Shown: positions 43,498 to 52,044, counted from the first letter of the stretch. The stretch is DNA of 64,000 nucleotides from an uncultured Bacteroidales bacterium (GCA_900315245.1 OMYJ01000013.1:1-64000), one strand, 5' to 3'. Notes: generated by a model from the sequence alone, not told the origin. Numbers and translations: made by a program.

Positions 43498-44083
43498 TCA
43501 GGTCGGTGTAGTCCTCTTCGTTGTAACCGTCGTCGAAGCCGTCGTTGTATTCGTCATCCTCCAGCTCGTCTAACAGCAGCGATGCCTCATCAACATCGGG
43601 TTGCGGGAGATCCTTTGCGGTGAGTCGCACGGGAAGGGTGCCCTTCTGGTACGTGCAGCGTGGAAACTCTTCGGGCTTTTCTGTCTGGGCCACTTTCTGG
43701 AACTCGATGTAGAACGTCTTCGGGTCGATGAAGTCGTACTCGTAGAGGATGTGCTGGTGCGGATCGGTGATGAAATCCTTCAGGATGGCATCCTTCATGA
43801 CGAATCTCGGCAGCCGCGACTTCGTGCTGAACGAATCTTCATCGTCATACTCAGGTTCCTCCGCCATGTCCTCTTCCTCTGATGTGTCCATCAGCGTGAT
43901 CTCCTTCTGCTTGTTCCATTTCTGGTCGCAGATGGAAAAGGCGGCGAACTCGTTGCCCTGTAATCCAAGACATTGGTACAGGAACATGTGGAAGTCCTCG
44001 AAATTGCTGTTCGCGAGCACATCCACATCGCGCACGAAGTCCTCCACCTCGTCGTAAAACACCTTGAATTTGTAATAGTACAT
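43478..44083 (-). CDS. PRiA4-ORF3-like / IS1096 passenger TnpR-family protein
   Basis: A 201-residue protein with the pRiA4b ORF-3-like fold: YYYKFKVFYDEVEDFVRDVDV and FHMFLYQCLGLQGNEFAAFSI at the N-terminus, ILYEYDFIDPKTFYIEFQKV in the middle, and an acidic tail (DELEDDEYNDGFDDGYNEED). The database name refers to an IS passenger gene, but there is no transposase here. It lies directly upstream of miaA and overlaps it by 20 bp, so it looks like a resident housekeeping neighbour. Its molecular role is not established. Confidence 0.8.
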   Translation of the reverse strand: MYYYKFKVFYDEVEDFVRDVDVLANSNFEDFHMFLYQCLGLQGNEFAAFSICDQKWNKQKEITLMDTSEEEDMAEEPEYDDEDSFSTKSRLPRFVMKDAILKDFITDPHQHILYEYDFIDPKTFYIEFQKVAQTEKPEEFPRCTYQKGTLPVRLTAKDLPQPDVDEASLLLDELEDDEYNDGFDDGYNEEDYTDLNEFSEF

Positions 44084-44170
44084 GATTTTAATGGTTATTT
44101 TAATGGTTATAGGTTATTGGTTATAGGTTATTGAAGCTGGTTATAGTTAATGGCTAACAGCTAATAGCTA
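44084..44170 (-). repeat. Heptamer array filling the yebC-PRiA4 gap
   Basis: About 12 imperfect 7-bp units with consensus near TARCYAT / AACCATA occupy every base from the yebC stop (44168-44170) to the ATG of the next gene. On the coding strand the stop TAG is the first triplet of the first unit. Confidence 0.9.
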
Positions 44171-44893
44171 TTCCGCTTCTTCCGGCTCCTCCATATTATG
44201 ATAGACGTTGGTGACGTCTTCGTCCTCGTTGATTTTGTCGAGCAGAAGGTTCACTTCGGCGCGTTGTTCGTCGGTGAGGGCTTTGAGTTCCTTCGGAATA
44301 CGGTCGAATTTGAAGCTCTTGATCTCGAATTTGTTGTCTTCCAGATATTTCTGGATAGGCCCGAAGGCTTTGTATTCGGCCATAATGATCACTTCCTCAT
44401 CATCGGCATCGATTTCAGCGTCGAAGTCCATCATCGCGAGCTCGAATTCCTCGATGTCAAGTTCCGGGGTGCGGGCGACGGTGAAGATGCTCTTGTGGTC
44501 GAACAGGAAATCCAGCATTCCAGAGGTGCCGAGGGAGCCGCCGAACTTGTTGAAGTAGCTGCGGACGTTGGCGACGGTGCGCTGGTTGTTGTCGGTGGCG
44601 GCTTCAATGAGGATGGCGATGCCGTGAGGTCCGCGGCCTTCATAAACCATCTCCTTGTAATCGGACATGTCCTTCTCGAAGGCGCGTTTGATGGCGCGAT
44701 CGATGTTGTCCTTCGGCATGTTCTCGTTTCTGGCCGTCTGGATGAGCAGACGCAGTTTGGAGTTTTGTTCGGGGTCGGGGCCGCCGGCTTTGGCTGCCAT
44801 CGTGATTTCCTTGCCCAGACGGGTGAAAGTCTTGGCTAAATATGCGTTTCTCTTGAAAATTCTTGCCTTACGGTACTCAAAAGCTCTTCCCAT
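44168..44893 (-). CDS. yebC: YebC/PmpR-family translation/transcription regulator
   Basis: A 241-residue member of the YebC/TACO1 family, whose members act on gene expression (some as ribosome-associated factors for polyproline synthesis). The opening MGRAFEYRKARIFKRNAYLAK and ARNENMPKDNIDRAIKRAFE are diagnostic, followed by HKSIFTVARTPELDIEEFELAMMDF. A heptamer array begins exactly at its stop codon. It has its own promoter. Confidence 0.95.
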   Translation of the reverse strand: MGRAFEYRKARIFKRNAYLAKTFTRLGKEITMAAKAGGPDPEQNSKLRLLIQTARNENMPKDNIDRAIKRAFEKDMSDYKEMVYEGRGPHGIAILIEAATDNNQRTVANVRSYFNKFGGSLGTSGMLDFLFDHKSIFTVARTPELDIEEFELAMMDFDAEIDADDEEVIIMAEYKAFGPIQKYLEDNKFEIKSFKFDRIPKELKALTDEQRAEVNLLLDKINEDEDVTNVYHNMEEPEEAE

Positions 44894-44951
44894 TTTGTCT
44901 TGTTAATTTAAAGATGAATTTGTAAAAATGATTAGTCATAAAATAACGCCG

Positions 44952-44959
44952 CAAATATA
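44952..44959 (-). promoter_or_regulatory. Promoter -7 element of yebC
   Basis: TATATTTG on the minus strand, 59 bp before the ATG at 44893. Confidence 0.55.
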
Positions 44960-44990
44960 CAATTTTTTGAGATAGGCGTGAGATTTTTTT

Positions 44991-45064
44991 TGGCTTTTAG
45001 CTTTTGGCTTTTGGCTTTTGGCCTTTAGTAATGCTAACAGCCAACAGCCAATAGCTAATAGCTA
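44991..45064 (-). repeat. Heptamer array on the stop codon of the alanine-dehydrogenase-like gene
   Basis: On the coding strand the stop TAG opens the array: TAGCTAT, TAGCTAT, TGGCTGT, TGGCTGT, then AAAAGCC-type units, about 10 in all. It ends at the yebC promoter region. Confidence 0.9.
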
Positions 45065-45778
45065 ATTCAGGTTCCAGCAGAGCGAGACGATGTCGCGCCA
45101 TGGGAGGTGCAGCTGTTCGGCGGTGGGTTGGTGGCAGAGAGTGCCGGCGTGACAGAGGATGGCCGACATGAGCTCGGGGGTACGTTGCAGCGCGTAGGCG
45201 ATGGAGGGCGCGTGTACGAGCGTGTCAACGAGCGGGAACAGGAAGTTGGAGAGGGCGATCTGGAAGCCCGCCTCAGACAAGGTCTCCTTGCGGATTTTGT
45301 CAACGACAGGAGTCCCTTCGTCGTTTTGCAGCAAATCCAGACAAATCATGGTGATTTTCTTCTCGTTGACGGTCTCGATGTATTCCTGTGAAAGTTCAAC
45401 GGGAGGGAGTGCGGAGAATAGAATTTGGTTCTCTTTCGAAAGTGCCATTTGGTCAAAGGTAAAGGCGTCGAATTTGAGGACGAGGTTGCTCAGCATGGCC
45501 AAATCGGCGTAGTGGTGGGTGAACTCCGCGCCGGCATCAGCGTAGTCGGCATCGGAGAAGGGGTTGTGGTTGGCGAAACCGAATTGCGCGAACACCTTGA
45601 CACTCTGGTCCGTGAAGGTGCGCACGGCGTTCGGGGTGAGAAAGCCGCTGTCGGGATGCGCGGTCTCGGGCTTGGCCAACGCGAGCGTGAGTTTGCGCGT
45701 GGGCGTTTCCACAGTGGCCTCCCATGCCTGGGTCTCCACGTGCGGGGTGTCTTGGAGGATGATGTATTCGGAGCTCAT
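45062..45778 (-). CDS. Alanine-dehydrogenase-like protein lacking the NAD domain
   Basis: A 238-residue protein. Residues about 40-160 resemble the N-terminal catalytic domain of Bacteroidota alanine dehydrogenase (GFLTPNAVRTF, FSDADYADAGAEF, ILFSALPPVELSQEYIETVN, KKITMICLDLL), and about 165-238 resemble its C-terminal segment (ALSNFLFPLVDTLV...LHLPWRDI). The Rossmann domain normally lying between (about 170 residues with GxGxxG) is missing. The pyruvate-binding Arg and Lys motifs (KR, VKV) are not recognisable either. It sits next to tsaE, the usual alanine dehydrogenase position in Bacteroidales as I recall it. It is probably a non-enzymatic or regulatory relic. Confidence 0.55.
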   Translation of the reverse strand: MSSEYIILQDTPHVETQAWEATVETPTRKLTLALAKPETAHPDSGFLTPNAVRTFTDQSVKVFAQFGFANHNPFSDADYADAGAEFTHHYADLAMLSNLVLKFDAFTFDQMALSKENQILFSALPPVELSQEYIETVNEKKITMICLDLLQNDEGTPVVDKIRKETLSEAGFQIALSNFLFPLVDTLVHAPSIAYALQRTPELMSAILCHAGTLCHQPTAEQLHLPWRDIVSLCWNLN

Positions 45779-45879
45779 TTGTTAATGGTTATTGGTTATG
45801 GGTTATTGGTTATTGAGGTTTAATGGTTAATGGTTATTGTTTATTGAGGTTTGGGGTTAAGGTTCAAAGGTTCAAAGAG
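45779..45879 (-). repeat. Heptamer array between tsaE and the alanine-dehydrogenase-like gene
   Basis: Units of AATAACC, CATAACC, ACCATTA type run from just after the palindrome at 45883 to the ATG at 45778. They end in a few bases (TTAACAA) before the start codon. About 13 imperfect units. Confidence 0.85.
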
Positions 45880-45882
45880 GTA

Positions 45883-45903
45883 GGGGCGTATCGCATACGC
45901 CCC
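45883..45903. repeat. GTAG-type dispersed palindrome (GGGGCG form)
   Basis: GGGGCGTAT-CGC-ATACGCCCC, perfect 9-bp arms with a 3-nt loop, preceded by GTA so that the left end reads GTAGGGGCG. It lies 14 bp downstream of the tsaE stop. Confidence 0.85.
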
Positions 45904-45916
45904 GTCAAGTATAGAG

Positions 45917-46330
45917 TTAAAAAGAGAATTTGCGGGTGTGGTCGTCAACACGTTCAATGGTTACGGGGGTGTATTCGCCGTGGAGGAGGGATTCCACCTT
46001 GTCGGTCCATTCGATGAAGCAGTAATTGCCGCTGTAGAGGTAGTCCTGGAAGCCGATGCGGGTGGCGTCGTCGGGCTCGTCGATGCGGTAGAAGTCGAAG
46101 TGGTAGAGCGGCTCGCCGTCGTGTGTCCAGTATTCATTGACGATGGCGAAGGTGGGGGAGGTCATGTCGCTTTCCACGCCGAGTTGCCGGCAAATTTCCT
46201 TGATGAGGGTGGTCTTGCCGGTGCCCATCTCGCCGAAAAAGCCGAACACGCGCTCCTGCGGGTGCGCCTCCAGCAGTTGCTTGGCCACCTCGGGAAGTTG
46301 GGATTCATTTGCTACAATATTGTTATTCAT
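45917..46330 (-). CDS. tsaE: tRNA threonylcarbamoyladenosine biosynthesis ATPase TsaE
   Basis: A 137-residue ATPase needed with TsaB/TsaD to make t6A37 in ANN-decoding tRNAs. The P-loop GEMGTGKT (33-40) and SPTFAIVNEYW, FYRIDEPDDATRIGF and FIEWTDKVESLL motifs match TsaE. Length is normal. It has its own promoter. Confidence 0.95.
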   Translation of the reverse strand: MNNNIVANESQLPEVAKQLLEAHPQERVFGFFGEMGTGKTTLIKEICRQLGVESDMTSPTFAIVNEYWTHDGEPLYHFDFYRIDEPDDATRIGFQDYLYSGNYCFIEWTDKVESLLHGEYTPVTIERVDDHTRKFSF

Positions 46331-46370
46331 ATAGTTAAGGATAAATCATTTTTTGTTCCTTTAAGATTGG

Positions 46371-46378
46371 CAAACATA
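46371..46378 (-). promoter_or_regulatory. Promoter -7 element of tsaE
   Basis: TATGTTTG on the minus strand, 41 bp before the ATG at 46330. Confidence 0.5.
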
Positions 46379-46407
46379 CACAAAATTTGAATACACAACA
46401 TTTCCTA

Positions 46408-49400
46408 TCAGTCCCGCAGGCAGCGGACGGAGAATCCACGGCCCTGTTCTTCATAAGGGCTAAGGGTTGGATTTGATCCATTGCAGCTCACTCCGCAAGC
46501 ATCACCATATACGTTGTCAGTCGATGTTGAGGTCCAGAAGTATGCCCATGTGCCAAAGCCCAGATGGCCATTGTTTCCGGCAAAATATTCACCTGGAAGA
46601 ATGGTCCCTAAAAAGGATGAACTTCCGCTTTGTTGTATGAGAGTGTTGAACTCGTTTTGGCTTGGGAGGTGCCACCCTTCGGGACAGATACCTTGAACTC
46701 CGCTCGGTGTGCTGTTGCTGGAACTTGCGCCGCCCATTGCGGCAAGCCAATTGTAGAGCAGACCGTATGTGGAGACATTTGCCGTATCATTGTTTGGATA
46801 GTAATAGTAGGCGTTCATGAAACATGCGGTATAGTTGAAAGAGGTAGGGTGACTGAGCGAGGGCGCGTTGGTGAGGTTCGGGGCGTATGCGGTGGTACGA
46901 AGGTTCTCAGCTATCCAACACTGTTGCCCTATCTGCATCGTGTTATAGACGTTACCTTGGATGTCAGTTACAGGATTTCCGCAGGTGTATGCGGTGGAGA
47001 ACTCCACTTCGTTACCATAAGCTGTTCCGGAACTGTTGGTGGCGTATGCCCGCACGTAGTAGTGGAAGCCCGTCGCCAAGCCGGTGAGCTGAACGGAGAA
47101 AGTGCCGAATCCCGTGCCGGTCAAGGTGCTGTCAATGCAGTGATTGTCGGCAATGGTCGGGTTATGCGTAGTGCTCCAGCAGAAACCGCGTTCGGAGATG
47201 GCTGGCACGCCATTGTTGAGAACCTCACCGCTACATGTGGCCGAATAGAAATCAATGTTCGTAACGGTGTCCGTGATAAGTGTAGGGAGGGTGAGAGTGG
47301 TGAACGTCACGTCGTCACTGTAGCCCGTGCCGACACCGTTGGTGCCGTAAGCCCGCACGTGATAGGTGGTGCCGGGGGTGAGGCCAGTGAGTGGCAAAGT
47401 GTAGTAGCCGACACCCGTGGTGCTGGCAGCGATATGGTTGTCCGCAATGGTGGGATTGGGCTGGGTGCTCCAGCAGATACCTCGTTCGATTTGTGCTGAA
47501 CCGTTGTCTTGAGTGACCCAACCCGTGCACGAGGCGGATATGCTCGTGATGTCTGTGACGGGATACACGATTACCGTGGGTACCCCCTTGGTTAAGAAAG
47601 ATCGCACGGTTCCGTAAGCCGTGCCGTAGCTGTTGGTGGCGTAAGCCCGCACGCGGTAGGCGGTGCCGTGTTCCAGTCCGGTGATGTCGCTGCTGAACTC
47701 TCCCGTGCCCGCGCCGTCCACGGTGTGGCTGTCGGCGAGGGTCGGGGTGTTCGGGTAGGTGCACCAGCAGACGCCCCGTGAGGTGACTGGATCGCCGCCG
47801 TCTGAGGTGACGTTGCCGCCGCAAGTGGTGAACGTGTCAACCATGTCCAAGATTTGTCCGGTAATGACAGTCGGGATATCTTTGGTGGTGAATGTCACCT
47901 GCGGGCCGTAGGCAGTGCCGATGGCGTTGGTGGCGTATGCCCGGGCGAAGTAGATGGTTCCGGGCGTGAGATTGGTGAGCGCAGACACAAATGAGCCCGC
48001 TCCGCTGCCGTCGGAGGTATGTTCGTCGGCCACGGTGGGCGTGGCGGCGGAACTCCAGCATACGCCTCTTTCAGTCACAGGGAAGTCACCTTCGTCAACC
48101 ACGGTGCCTCCACAAAGGACCGAGGTGTTGGTGATGTTGTTGGCGTCTGCCGTAGTCACGCTCGGGCGTACCGCATCAGGATTATACACGCAACGTACTG
48201 ACATTCCGGAGGCCTTGTTGCCGTAGCTGTTGCGTTCTATATGACTTTGATCGTTCTGCAATGCTCTGTAATAGACGAAGTTGTCATTGTATGGGGTTGC
48301 TGTCCAGAAAAGGGCGGCAGTGCCCGCTTCCACCGAAATTCCGTATGCGGTACCGGCGGGCAGTGCGGAAAAGTTTGTCAGGTTGTTTTGTGCGGGTTCG
48401 GCTCCGACGGCACAAGGCGTATCGGAAAAGTTCCACCCTTCCGTGGCCGCTACAGCTTTTGCGACATTAGTGGGGTTGCCGCCGCAGACGCAGGTGTCGA
48501 TCCCGCCGAGAAAGTCGGTGAGACGGGACCAGTCCTCATCCGTGGGCAGCCGCCAGCCGGGAGGGCAGACGGCTTTCGCTGCTTTCCAGTTGTAGAGGTA
48601 GCCGTAGTTTTCGCCTTCTTCAACATCAGGGAGATAATAGTGCATCGCGTCCGCGTCAATGGTGGTGCTCTGCGCGATGGCGGTGCCGTCGGCAGTGTGG
48701 GTGGTGCGCAGGTTCTCCCGCATCCAGCACTGTTCCCCAATGGCCACCGTGGCATACACGTTGCCGTCGTGGTCAGTGGCGGAAGCGGCCTGCGGACAGG
48801 GAGATGTGGATATTACAGGGGCGGTAGGCAATGCCAAGCCAGCCCCGTCAAAGGCGAGCTCCCATTCGTCTAACCAGCCGTTGTCAAGTGCCCATCCATC
48901 CACAATCATTAGACTCCATGTCCCGTTTAGGGGGCATCCGACGAGACTCGAAAAGGAACCGTCCGGATGGAAAACGTTAGTCATGTCGGCCACGTTGGTG
49001 GAGTCCATGACCGTTTGACCATAAACACTGACGATATTGTCGTTGTAATAGACGTAGTAGCCTGGATTGTAAACGTAGCCGTGTCGGGTGTTATAGGACC
49101 ACACATAGTTCCAAGGGGTACCTATGGGATTGGTGGCGCTGTCGCATTTGTTGCTGGTGTTGTCGGAATACCCCTTGATGCCAAAGTCATGACCACTGCT
49201 GGAAACCCATCCCGACCAACCCCATTCAGCAACGGGGATGTGAATTGAGCATTCAGAGGATGCACCGTTATTGTATTTTCTCAAAATGGAGGCATAACTG
49301 CCGTTGGGGCATTGCAGGGCAATCCAAAGGTCGCCCGCCCATGAGTGCTCCAGTTTGATGCGGACATATCGGATGTCCTCCTCGCTCTGAATCACACTTC

Positions 49401-50538
49401 CGGCCGGTTGATCTGTGATGTTGATATACGAGGCGAGCAGGCAGCCTTCGCCGCAATCCTGCCCGTCGGGGATGAACTTCGTCTGTGAATTGGTGTAATT
49501 AGAGTAAAGGTTGATCAAGTATTCGGTGCCATAAAAGGTGGCACTGTCAGTAGTGGCGTAAGCCCTTGCGTAATAAGTCTGGGAGAGGTCAAGCCCTGCT
49601 ATCGTGCTGAAAAAGACGCCAGTTCCTGTGCCGTCGAGGGTGCGGTTGTCGGCAATGGTGGGGTAATGTTCCGTGCCCCAACAGAACCCCCGTGCGGTTA
49701 CGGGAATGTCGGACTGTACCGTCCCGTAAGCGTAAAAGACATCGTTACCGTTGAATATTATGGAGTCGGTGGTTACTACGGTTTCGGCAGATGATGCTGG
49801 ATTGAACACCAGAATGATCTCTTCGCTGTGGAACTGTTGTTGCATGACCGTGACGCTCGTCATGGGTGTCCCGAGTATGGAAGTGTGGCCGGTGAATTCC
49901 ATCAGGTCGCCTGGCTGGAAGGCATGGGCGGAGGTGTTGCGGAGGCGCACCTCGACAGGACGGGGTGACGTCTCTGCGGCCTCGATGCGACTGACGCCCC
50001 CGTGGCCAGTGTTCACCATCTTCAGGCTGCGAACCCCGGAGACTGTCCGCACGGTCAGAATGTAGGTCTGCGGCATGGTCAGCGAAATCTCGAAGTAATT
50101 GTCGCCGGAAAGCAGTGTCCCGGAGTATTCCGCGTGCTGCCGCCCGTTGATGTCCGTCAAGGTCATCCGGACGTTTTCGGTTTCCGCGGAAGAGATGTTC
50201 ACCCGCGTGTGGCCGTCGAAGGGGTTGGGCATGACCTGCGTTTCGCGCTCCTGCGGGTTTTGTGGCACGCTGGTGCCCACCGGGAGCGTATAGACCGTGT
50301 CAGGGAAGACGATTGTCTCCGACCAGTTGCGCGACAGGTTTCGAATCTCCACGCTGGAGAGCTGCACGTAATCACCCTGCGAGTTAGCACCGGTGAACGT
50401 CAAGGTCACCTGCTCTTGCGCGAACGCCATGCTACCAAATGAAAGACAGCATATCAAAAGGAAAAATGTGCGGATTTTTGATGCTGAGAGTTTGTGTATT
50501 ATACTCCTTTGCGCAAAATGAGCTGTATATGTGATCAT
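46408..50538 (-). CDS. FISUMP-family surface protein 3 with two FISUMP domains
   Basis: A 1376-residue exported giant. Order of parts: signal peptide (hydrophobic core about residues 22-40, cleaved near SMAFAQ); N-domain (about 41-95, WSETIVFPDTVYTLPVGTS); T9SS-sorting-like domain (about 98-185, MPNPFDGHTRVNI...SLKMVNTGHGG); a degenerate fibronectin-like repeat (about 255-345); a P-domain-like region (about 350-565); FISUMP domain 1 (about 575-788); four fibronectin-like repeats of about 95-100 residues (about 788-1183, each with NPTIADNH and YYVRAYATNS); and FISUMP domain 2 (about 1184-1376). I chose the ATG at 50538 because the promoter lies at 50567. Function is unknown, probably adhesion or binding at the surface. 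Confidence 0.87.
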   Translation of the reverse strand: MITYTAHFAQRSIIHKLSASKIRTFFLLICCLSFGSMAFAQEQVTLTFTGANSQGDYVQLSSVEIRNLSRNWSETIVFPDTVYTLPVGTSVPQNPQERETQVMPNPFDGHTRVNISSAETENVRMTLTDINGRQHAEYSGTLLSGDNYFEISLTMPQTYILTVRTVSGVRSLKMVNTGHGGVSRIEAAETSPRPVEVRLRNTSAHAFQPGDLMEFTGHTSILGTPMTSVTVMQQQFHSEEIILVFNPASSAETVVTTDSIIFNGNDVFYAYGTVQSDIPVTARGFCWGTEHYPTIADNRTLDGTGTGVFFSTIAGLDLSQTYYARAYATTDSATFYGTEYLINLYSNYTNSQTKFIPDGQDCGEGCLLASYINITDQPAGSVIQSEEDIRYVRIKLEHSWAGDLWIALQCPNGSYASILRKYNNGASSECSIHIPVAEWGWSGWVSSSGHDFGIKGYSDNTSNKCDSATNPIGTPWNYVWSYNTRHGYVYNPGYYVYYNDNIVSVYGQTVMDSTNVADMTNVFHPDGSFSSLVGCPLNGTWSLMIVDGWALDNGWLDEWELAFDGAGLALPTAPVISTSPCPQAASATDHDGNVYATVAIGEQCWMRENLRTTHTADGTAIAQSTTIDADAMHYYLPDVEEGENYGYLYNWKAAKAVCPPGWRLPTDEDWSRLTDFLGGIDTCVCGGNPTNVAKAVAATEGWNFSDTPCAVGAEPAQNNLTNFSALPAGTAYGISVEAGTAALFWTATPYNDNFVYYRALQNDQSHIERNSYGNKASGMSVRCVYNPDAVRPSVTTADANNITNTSVLCGGTVVDEGDFPVTERGVCWSSAATPTVADEHTSDGSGAGSFVSALTNLTPGTIYFARAYATNAIGTAYGPQVTFTTKDIPTVITGQILDMVDTFTTCGGNVTSDGGDPVTSRGVCWCTYPNTPTLADSHTVDGAGTGEFSSDITGLEHGTAYRVRAYATNSYGTAYGTVRSFLTKGVPTVIVYPVTDITSISASCTGWVTQDNGSAQIERGICWSTQPNPTIADNHIAASTTGVGYYTLPLTGLTPGTTYHVRAYGTNGVGTGYSDDVTFTTLTLPTLITDTVTNIDFYSATCSGEVLNNGVPAISERGFCWSTTHNPTIADNHCIDSTLTGTGFGTFSVQLTGLATGFHYYVRAYATNSSGTAYGNEVEFSTAYTCGNPVTDIQGNVYNTMQIGQQCWIAENLRTTAYAPNLTNAPSLSHPTSFNYTACFMNAYYYYPNNDTANVSTYGLLYNWLAAMGGASSSNSTPSGVQGICPEGWHLPSQNEFNTLIQQSGSSSFLGTILPGEYFAGNNGHLGFGTWAYFWTSTSTDNVYGDACGVSCNGSNPTLSPYEEQGRGFSVRCLRD

Positions 50539-50566
50539 TGTTTCGGTTTTTGTGGATTTGATTTGG

Positions 50567-50574
50567 CAAAGATA
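50567..50574 (-). promoter_or_regulatory. Promoter -7 element of FISUMP gene 3
   Basis: TATCTTTG on the minus strand, 29 bp before the ATG at 50538; it rules out the longer in-frame start. Confidence 0.6.
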
Positions 50575-50616
50575 TAAAAATTCTGATTGTACGTTGGCAG
50601 ATGAGATTGCCTTGTA

Positions 50617-50636
50617 AGACGTTGCGCTCAACGTCT
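50617..50636. repeat. GTAG-type dispersed palindrome (GAGACG form)
   Basis: AGACGTTG-CGCT-CAACGTCT, an 8-bp stem followed by CTAC on the right (CGTCTCTAC). The left GTAG has lost one base. It lies 8 bp from the MATE stop. Confidence 0.8.
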
Positions 50637-50643
50637 CTACTTG

Positions 50644-51993
50644 TCAGAGCTTGTTTCCCGCGTATCCGTACCGCTTCCGGTATTTGAGGAGCATGTAGGT
50701 GGTGAGAATCAGGGCGGCGGATTCGGCAAAAATGATGGCGTACCAGATGCCGTCCACCCCGAACAGCAACGGGATGAGCAGCACGGCGAGGGTCTCGCAG
50801 ACGAGGGTCCTGTTGACGGAGATGACCGCCGACACCACACCGTTGTTCAGCGCGGTAAAAAAGGCAGAAGCATAGCCGTTAAACCCCATCAATTGGAAAG
50901 AGACGCTGTAGATGCGCAGGGCACGGCAGGTGAGGTCGAGCAACTCTGGGTCGTAGCTCACAAAAACACGTGCTAACGGCCGAGCAAGCAACTCTGCGGT
51001 GAGGAACTGCACCAGACCGATACCGCCAATCAGAATCATGCTTTTTGTGAAGACATTCTTCAGCTCGGTGCGGTTGCCAGCCCCGAAATGGTAACTCACA
51101 ATCGGTGCGGAGCCCATACTGTACCCAATCATGATGGCTGCGAAAACAAACGCCAGATACATGATGATGCCATAGGCCGCCACGCCGTTCTCGCCGATAT
51201 ACTTCATCAACTGATAGTTATAGAGCATAGAAACCACGGTGGCGGAAATGTTGGTGAAGAATTCACTCAGCCCGTTGAAGCAGGTTTGGCGCAAGGCCGC
51301 AAAATCGAATGTGGGTCGTACAAGGCGCAGCCGCGAGCTGTTCGGGAAAGAAAAATAGACGAACGGGATGAGACTGCCGGCCATTTGCGAGGCAGCCGTG
51401 GCCCATGCCGCACCCTTGAGCCCGAGCCCGAGGATGCCGACCAACAGCAGGTCGAGCAGCATGTTCAGACCGCCGGCGATGAGCGTTACCGCAAGACTGA
51501 GCCGCGGCCGCTCTGCCGTGATCATCAGTGCCTGGAACATAATTTGCAAGATGAAGAAAGGCAGGGCAATAAGGAGAATGTGCCCGTACATCACACAGTC
51601 GCCGACCATGGCTTCGTCCGCTCCCAAAAGACGGGAGATGTTGTCTAACAGCGGCCACCCGATGATGGCGAAAAACACGCCGGCGAATAAGCCAGCATAG
51701 ACTAACATCGAGAAGATGCGGTTGGCTTTATCGGGATTTCCTTCTCCTAAGGTTTTGGCTATCAATGCGCTGCCGCCGGAAGAGAAGATGAATCCCACCA
51801 CGCTGAGGAACATCAGGAACGGGAAGATGAGGTTGAGGGCGGCAAAGGGGGTCGTCCCTGCGAAATTCGACACGAAAAGCCCGTCCACCACGCTGTAAAT
51901 GGAAGTGAACACCATCATCGCCATGGCGGGAAGCGTGAACCGCAGCAGTCTCCCGTATGAGAAATGGTCGGAAAGAAGTATCGGATCGGACAT
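50644..51993 (-). CDS. MATE-family efflux transporter
   Basis: A 449-residue inner-membrane antiporter with about twelve hydrophobic helices in two MatE halves. N-terminal LRFTLPAMAMMVFTSIYSVVDGLFVSNFAG and the repeat of the motif in the second half (FNGLSEFFTNISATVVSMLYN) fit the DinF/NorM type. It exports cationic compounds or drugs in exchange for sodium or protons; the substrate is not known. The gap to the upstream kinase gene contains a heptamer array. Confidence 0.94.
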   Translation of the reverse strand: MSDPILLSDHFSYGRLLRFTLPAMAMMVFTSIYSVVDGLFVSNFAGTTPFAALNLIFPFLMFLSVVGFIFSSGGSALIAKTLGEGNPDKANRIFSMLVYAGLFAGVFFAIIGWPLLDNISRLLGADEAMVGDCVMYGHILLIALPFFILQIMFQALMITAERPRLSLAVTLIAGGLNMLLDLLLVGILGLGLKGAAWATAASQMAGSLIPFVYFSFPNSSRLRLVRPTFDFAALRQTCFNGLSEFFTNISATVVSMLYNYQLMKYIGENGVAAYGIIMYLAFVFAAIMIGYSMGSAPIVSYHFGAGNRTELKNVFTKSMILIGGIGLVQFLTAELLARPLARVFVSYDPELLDLTCRALRIYSVSFQLMGFNGYASAFFTALNNGVVSAVISVNRTLVCETLAVLLIPLLFGVDGIWYAIIFAESAALILTTYMLLKYRKRYGYAGNKL

Positions 51994-52009
51994 GAACGAC
52001 AGTTCCTGT

Positions 52010-52044
52010 TATAATTTCTAATTACGAATTACTAATTTCTAATT
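52010..52044 (-). repeat. Heptamer array overlapping the BadF-family stop (5 units)
   Basis: Five 7-bp units (plus strand TATAATT, TCTAATT, ACGAATT, ACTAATT, TCTAATT), 35 bp. They encode the last residues of the kinase (LEISNS), contain its stop (52022-52024) and continue into the gap. Confidence 0.9.

Noticed and set aside
43478..44083. Insertion sequence implied by the IS1096-passenger name
   Set aside because: No transposase, terminal inverted repeats or target duplication nearby; the gene is tightly coupled to miaA.
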